10,744 bases of DNA from an uncultured Clostridia bacterium (GTDB lineage: Bacteria > Bacillota > Clostridia > Oscillospirales > Acutalibacteraceae): assembly GCA_946187095.1 (NCBI GenBank), contig CAMHPW010000025.1:1-10744 (forward strand), read 5' to 3'. The translations under genes were made by a program, and so were the position numbers. Below the pieces are notes generated by a model. The model did no database searches and was not told where the DNA came from. It saw only the letters and a program-made list of their open reading frames with translations. Shown piece by piece: positions 6,700-10,744 of the stretch (within the stretch, counting starts at the first letter, position 1; each line of letters begins with the position of its first letter).

Positions 6700-7206
6700 A
6701 TGGTCAGGGATAAGTTAAATGCAGCAGCTTATGACCTGTCAGTGTTTGAGGAAACTCATAAAAGGGTAGGCAAAGAAAACAAGAAAAAAAGCAATATCAT
6801 AAAGATCAATGCCGGCAAAAAGGCAGCCGGCTTCAGGAGAAAGAGAAATCCTGTAGTGATAACAGCGGTGGCACTGAGTATGGCTGCAGTGACGGCAGTA
6901 AGCGTATGGATCGTATGCAACAATGTCGCACTCAATGAACTCAATCAGGAGATCGCTTACAAAAGAGAGGAACTTTCTCATCAGGCAAATCTTGAGGATG
7001 AATATCAGATGAGAATCGACAGCAAACTCACATCAAGCATGATAGAGGACTATGCTTCAGAGAAACTCGGCATGACACAGCTCAAGAATGCCCAGAAAAA
7101 ATTTATATCCTTGTCAGACGGAGATGTCGGTCAGGTGATCAGGGATGACGGAACCAATACGGTGCTTGATTCACTGAAAAAGATATTCAGCACAAAGGAA
7201 AACTGA
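6700..7206 (+). CDS. ftsL: FtsL-like cell division protein
   Basis: Probable bitopic membrane protein of the division complex that scaffolds septal wall synthesis with DivIB/FtsQ and DivIC/FtsB. It has 168 residues: a long, very basic cytoplasmic N-terminus (about 1-50, rich in Lys/Arg), one membrane helix (about 51-73, VVITAVALSMAAVTAVSVWI), a heptad-like coiled coil (about 75-110), then EDYASEKLGM (116-125), the short motif seen after the coiled coil in FtsL/DivIC proteins. The ATG at 6700 has GGGAAAGGG 9 bases upstream; an ATG two codons earlier (6694) is only 3 bases from it, so 6700 is slightly favoured. It is longer than B. subtilis FtsL (117 aa). Its position between rsmH and the class B PBP gene is the usual ftsL slot, which supports the call more than sequence alone. 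Confidence 0.82.
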   Translation: MVRDKLNAAAYDLSVFEETHKRVGKENKKKSNIIKINAGKKAAGFRRKRNPVVITAVALSMAAVTAVSVWIVCNNVALNELNQEIAYKREELSHQANLEDEYQMRIDSKLTSSMIEDYASEKLGMTQLKNAQKKFISLSDGDVGQVIRDDGTNTVLDSLKKIFSTKEN

Positions 7207-7317
7207 CATAAAGAAAAGAATTCTGCAATAAGTATGGAAAAGGGTTGTAACAAAAGTATAGCACATGGATAGGGAACTTTTGTGTACAACCCTGCTTTTG
7301 CTTAAAGAAATTTTGGG

Positions 7318-7325
7318 AAAGGAAG
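7318..7325 (+). promoter_or_regulatory. Shine-Dalgarno site of the penicillin-binding protein gene
   Basis: AAAGGAAG lies 11 bases before the ATG at 7337. It supports that start rather than the in-frame ATG at 7265. Confidence 0.6.
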
Positions 7326-7336
7326 AAAACAGACCT

Positions 7337-9589
7337 ATGGCAAAAATGGGTACAGTAGCAAAGCTGAAAAAACGTACCATTATCATAGTGGCATTTATCA
7401 TGACAGGGCTTGTGATCGTTGCGGGAAGACTTTTGTATTTCCAGACGGTCATGGCGGATGAGCTTCAGCAGAAGGCTGTGGAACAGCAGCTTTCGGACAA
7501 AACGCTCATGGCAAGGCGTGGAAGTATCTATGACAAAAACGGGGCACTTCTTGCACAGAGCCTGACGGTATGGAATATCGTGCTTGAACCGAAGGCGATC
7601 AAGACGGAAGAAGACCGTATACTGATCGTGAACGGTCTTTCGGAACTGCTGAATGTGGATAAAAACTCCCTGTATCAAAAAAGCAAAAAAGAAACATGGT
7701 ATGAAATAGTGAAAAGAAAAGTTTCCACGGATGAAAAAGATAAGGTGCTGGAACTGATGGATCAGCTTTATGCAGAACATCAAGTGCCGAATGCCGTGAG
7801 AACGATAGAAGATTATAAGAGATTTTATACGAATGACAATTTTGCGGCAAACGTACTGGGATTTGTCGGCTCGGATAATCAGGGGCTTGCGGGAGTCGAA
7901 TATCAGTATGATGATTATCTCAAAGGCAAAAACGGCAGACTTGTTGTTTCAAGGGATTCTATCGGAAATGAAATGCCGTTCCCGTATGAACAGAAAATAG
8001 ATGCCGTTGACGGCTATAATCTGACTCTGACGATAGACCAGACGATACAGAGTATCATGGAAAAATATGTCAGGGAAACGATCAAGGAATTCAATGTCGG
8101 CAACCGTGGCTGTGCGATCATGCTCGATGTCAAAAAAGGAGCGATACTGGGGCTTGCGTGTGAAGGTTCGTTTGATCCGAATGATCCGTTCACGATCGCA
8201 GATGCGAAAGTGGCAAAGCAGATAGAAGCATTGCCGGCAGACAAGCAGGAGGCAGCCGAAGGTGCGGCACTGAGCCGTCAGTGGAGAAACAAGGCTGTCA
8301 GTGATACTTATATCCCCGGTTCTGTATTTAAAATGGTCATGGCATCGGCAGTTTTGTCGGAAGGCTTTATCAATGAGAACACCAGATTCCAGTGTGCAGG
8401 TTCCTATTCACCGTTCGAGGGTGCTCCCATGATCGACTGCTGGGAAAGCAGAGGTCACGGTACGGAAACGCTCGAACAGGCTCTCTGCAATTCCTGCAAC
8501 CCTGCCTTCATGCAGATGGGCTTCATGCTCGGCAGGGAAAAATATTATGAATATTATGTCGCATTCGGATTTTCAGAGAAAACGGGGATAGACCTTCCCG
8601 GTGAGAGTGAAGATATCTTCTTCTCTACAAAAGACAAAGCGGTCAACGGCATGAGCCTGATGGACCTTGCAGTCGGTTCTTTCGGACAGAACTTTAAAAT
8701 AACGCCTATACAGATGATCACTGCCTGCGGTGCGATCGCCAACGGCGGAAAGCTCATGAGACCTTATGTAGTATCACAGGTGTCGGATTCCAGCGGAAAT
8801 GTCGTGAAAGCAACGGAACCGTTTGTCAGGAATCAGGCAATCTCGGCAGACGTTGCCAGGCAGGTATGCAAAATGCTGCAGACAAATGCGATATCCGGCG
8901 GTGCCGTGAACGGTTACGTTGCAGGCTACAGGATCGGCGGCAAAACGGGTACATCCGAAAAAACAGTGGATGAAGACGGTAAGCTCAGTGATGACTATAT
9001 CGCTTCCTACTGCGGCATTGCTCCGGCGGAAGATCCCGAAGTGGCATTGCTCTGTTACTTTGATTCGCCTGATAAGAAGATCAATTATTATGGTACGACT
9101 GTTGCGGCACCGTGTTTCAGGAATATCATGAGTGAGGTGCTGCCGTATCTGGGCATAGAGAGAATCTACACAGAGGCGGAGCTGAAAAATCTCGATACGA
9201 TAACGGGTGCATATGTTGACATGACGGTGGAAGAGGCAGAAATGCAGATCAAGAATTCTTCTCTGAATGTAAAGGTGATAGGAGAGGGAAAGACAGTGAC
9301 AGGACAGAATCCGTCAGCATATTCCACGATACCAAAAGAGGGTACGGTAATACTTTATACGGAGAAAGAACCCAAGAGAACGGAAGTTGTCGTTCCTGAT
9401 TTTTCCAATCTTTCTCTGACGGATGCCAATCATGTGGCAGCGGAGCATTCGCTCAATATATGCATAGAGGGCAGCAATGCGGGCAATAATGGTGCATACG
9501 TCAAGAAACAGGATATTGCGGCAGGTACATCAGTGGAAAGCTACAGCGTGATCACCCTGACATTCAATCAGGATAATTCTATTATGTAA
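7337..9589 (+). CDS. ftsI: Class B penicillin-binding protein (FtsI/SpoVD/PBP2B-like) with two PASTA domains
   Basis: Transpeptidase that cross-links peptidoglycan at the septum or in the spore cortex. It has 750 residues: a short cytoplasmic tail, a membrane anchor (about 13-34, TIIIVAFIMTGLVIVAG), a dimerisation/pedestal domain opening with ARRGSIYDKNG (59-69), and the catalytic domain with SVFK (nucleophile Ser329, Lys332), SCN (386-388) and KTGT (536-539). Two PASTA domains follow (about 620-678 and 684-749). The ATG at 7337 is chosen over one at 7265: AAAGGAAG lies 11 bases before 7337, while the earlier start has no good ribosome site and would put 24 extra residues before the anchor. 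In B. subtilis this slot holds pbpB and spoVD; here there is only one gene, so it may serve vegetative division, sporulation or both. Class and activity are certain; FtsI versus SpoVD is not. Confidence 0.92.
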   Translation: MAKMGTVAKLKKRTIIIVAFIMTGLVIVAGRLLYFQTVMADELQQKAVEQQLSDKTLMARRGSIYDKNGALLAQSLTVWNIVLEPKAIKTEEDRILIVNGLSELLNVDKNSLYQKSKKETWYEIVKRKVSTDEKDKVLELMDQLYAEHQVPNAVRTIEDYKRFYTNDNFAANVLGFVGSDNQGLAGVEYQYDDYLKGKNGRLVVSRDSIGNEMPFPYEQKIDAVDGYNLTLTIDQTIQSIMEKYVRETIKEFNVGNRGCAIMLDVKKGAILGLACEGSFDPNDPFTIADAKVAKQIEALPADKQEAAEGAALSRQWRNKAVSDTYIPGSVFKMVMASAVLSEGFINENTRFQCAGSYSPFEGAPMIDCWESRGHGTETLEQALCNSCNPAFMQMGFMLGREKYYEYYVAFGFSEKTGIDLPGESEDIFFSTKDKAVNGMSLMDLAVGSFGQNFKITPIQMITACGAIANGGKLMRPYVVSQVSDSSGNVVKATEPFVRNQAISADVARQVCKMLQTNAISGGAVNGYVAGYRIGGKTGTSEKTVDEDGKLSDDYIASYCGIAPAEDPEVALLCYFDSPDKKINYYGTTVAAPCFRNIMSEVLPYLGIERIYTEAELKNLDTITGAYVDMTVEEAEMQIKNSSLNVKVIGEGKTVTGQNPSAYSTIPKEGTVILYTEKEPKRTEVVVPDFSNLSLTDANHVAAEHSLNICIEGSNAGNNGAYVKKQDIAAGTSVESYSVITLTFNQDNSIM

Positions 9590-9621
9590 AGAAAAAGGAT
9601 ACGGGAAAGGCGGATAATATC

Positions 9622-10635
9622 ATGGTCAAGATATGGACGATCATAGCAGCAGTCACTTCTTTCGGAATATCAGCACTGTTCGGGATATGGCTGATACCCT
9701 TTCTGAAGAAGGTGCATTTTCAGCAGACGGAACGTGAAGAGGGAATCGACCTTCACAAAAGCAAGCAGGGTACACCTATGATGGGCGGTTTCATGTTTAT
9801 TCTTTCAAGTATCGTTTCGGGGATCGGCTGTGTGATACTTTATAATGCGATAGGCGGCACTCCCGAAACACCTTTGCTTTGTGCCAAGATATATGCAGGC
9901 ATATTCATGGCTCTGGCATTCGGTGCGATAGGATTCATGGATGACTATATCAAGGCCGTCAAAAAGAGAAATCTGGGACTGACACCCAAACAGAAGCTGC
10001 TTTTGCAGTTTCTGGCAGCAGCGGCATATCTTGCAACGGTATATTTCTTTGGCGGAGATACAAGGACATTTGTTCCGTTTGTGGGGATGGTCGATATCGG
10101 TATCATGTACTATCCGCTGGCAGCAATATTTATCGTGGGGATCGTTAACGCAGTGAATCTGACGGACGGCATCGACGGACTGAACGGTTCTGTGACATTT
10201 TTCGGTTCGATCTTCTTCATGCTGATCGCACCGCTGATCGAGAGAACGGGAGTTTCGATCGCAGCGGCTGCACTGGCAGGCGGCTGTCTGGGATTTCTCG
10301 TATGGAATTTCCATCCTGCAAAAGTGTTCATGGGTGATACAGGTTCGCTGTATCTGGGCGGATTCATGTGTGCACTGGCATTTGCCCTTGATATGCCTCT
10401 GATGCTGATACCCATCGGCATTATCTATATCGTTGAGATGTTTTCGGTCATTCTTCAGGTAAGCTATTTCAAGATCACTCACGGAAAAAGACTTTTCAAA
10501 ATGAGTCCGATCCATCATCACTTTGAAAAATGCGGCTGGTCGGAAGTCAAGATCGTGATCGCATTCAGTGCCGTTACAGTGGTATTCGGTGCATTGGCAC
10601 TTCTGACCGTTATGAAATATACGAATTTTATATAA
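9622..10635 (+). CDS. mraY: Phospho-N-acetylmuramoyl-pentapeptide transferase MraY
   Basis: Integral membrane enzyme that transfers phospho-MurNAc-pentapeptide from UDP to undecaprenyl phosphate, making lipid I. It has 337 residues with about ten hydrophobic helices, normal for bacterial MraY. Active-site signatures are all present: KQGTPMMGG (48-56), the aspartate pair Asp107-Asp108 in GFMDDYIK, NAVNLTDGIDGLNG (176-189), VFMGDTGSLYLGG with Asp239, and the PIHHHFE histidine cluster (297-302). The ATG at 9622 follows GGAAAGG 11 bases upstream. It lies 32 bp after the penicillin-binding protein gene and 21 bp before the next gene, in one operon. murE and murF, often located between the PBP gene and mraY, are absent here. 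Confidence 0.98.
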   Translation: MVKIWTIIAAVTSFGISALFGIWLIPFLKKVHFQQTEREEGIDLHKSKQGTPMMGGFMFILSSIVSGIGCVILYNAIGGTPETPLLCAKIYAGIFMALAFGAIGFMDDYIKAVKKRNLGLTPKQKLLLQFLAAAAYLATVYFFGGDTRTFVPFVGMVDIGIMYYPLAAIFIVGIVNAVNLTDGIDGLNGSVTFFGSIFFMLIAPLIERTGVSIAAAALAGGCLGFLVWNFHPAKVFMGDTGSLYLGGFMCALAFALDMPLMLIPIGIIYIVEMFSVILQVSYFKITHGKRLFKMSPIHHHFEKCGWSEVKIVIAFSAVTVVFGALALLTVMKYTNFI

Positions 10636-10656
10636 AAAGAAAGGAGTTTTTCGGAA

Positions 10657-10714
10657 TTGAGAACGGGAGTATCTTCAAAAAGAGTTCCGTCAAAAAAAAC
10701 GGCAAAAAAACCTG
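10657..10714 (+). CDS. Start of the next dcw gene, cut off (first 19 codons)
   Basis: A TTG at 10657, 10 bases after AAAGGAG (10640-10646), opens a frame reading MRTGVSSKRVPSKKTAKKP before genomic sequence ends. The Lys/Arg/Ser-rich start looks like the cytoplasmic tail of a membrane protein. Position after mraY makes FtsW/SpoVE a reasonable guess, with MurD or MurG as alternatives, but 19 residues cannot decide. Residues read beyond 10714 come from adapter sequence and must be ignored. Confidence 0.6.
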
Positions 10715-10744
10715 AGATCGGAAGAGCGTCGTGTAGGGAAAGTG
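10715..10744 (+). other. Illumina TruSeq adapter sequence at the contig end (artefact)
   Basis: Starting with AGATCGGAAGAGCGTCGTGT, bases 10715-10742 match the Illumina TruSeq universal adapter as read through a short insert. The final two bases (TG) differ from the adapter's next two (AG), though TG would fit if two bases were skipped. This is not genomic DNA. It marks an untrimmed read at the assembly edge. Confidence 0.97.

Noticed and set aside
7187..7783. 198-codon open frame on the minus strand
   Set aside because: It is antisense to the ftsL-pbp junction and the start of the penicillin-binding protein. Its Phe/His/Cys-heavy composition and lack of a domain mark it as a shadow.
9805..10521. 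238-codon open frame on the minus strand
   Set aside because: It is antisense to mraY, whose active-site motifs are all present. Its product is full of His, Cys and Gln, typical of reverse-frame translation.
10530..10715. 61-codon frame overlapping the end of mraY
   Set aside because: It overlaps conserved mraY sequence in another frame, has no ribosome site at its start, and its stop codon at 10713-10715 uses the first adapter base.

Overview
The window looks like an assembled contig of a spore-forming Gram-positive bacterium of the class Clostridia, most likely an Oscillospiraceae/Ruminococcus-like gut organism. This rests on gene content (SpoVAE, Csp-type subtilases, a SleC-like cortex-lytic enzyme and a dcw cell-wall cluster), strong purine-rich Shine-Dalgarno sites and frequent TTG starts. 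The genus is an inference. No tRNA, rRNA, CRISPR array, IS element or phage gene was seen.

Left edge (1-291): the end of a small acidic unknown protein on the + strand converges on the minus-strand block. A strong hairpin between them (248-291) can terminate transcription from both sides.

Minus-strand germination block (291-5392), read right to left: spoVAE (spore-membrane dipicolinate channel protein), a 130-bp repeat-rich palindromic spacer, a CspB-like subtilase, a second Csp-like subtilase overlapping it by 8 bp, and a SleC-like spore-cortex-lytic enzyme 43 bp further on. In known clostridial systems Csp proteases cleave pro-SleC, which then degrades the spore cortex during germination, while SpoVA proteins move dipicolinate. 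The block therefore reads as a compact germination module. Both subtilases keep a complete Asp-His-Ser triad, unlike C. difficile CspA and CspC.

Divergent control region (5393-5703): it carries a good sigma-A-type promoter facing right and a weaker sigma-G-like promoter facing left.

Plus-strand division/cell-wall block (5704-end): rsmH, an FtsL-like protein, a class B penicillin-binding protein with two PASTA domains, mraY and the first 19 codons of another gene. Together they modify the ribosome, scaffold and run septal peptidoglycan cross-linking, and make lipid I. mraZ, murE and murF, common in other dcw clusters, are absent from this interval. The last 30 bases are not genomic: they match an Illumina sequencing adapter, so the final gene is cut by an assembly artefact.
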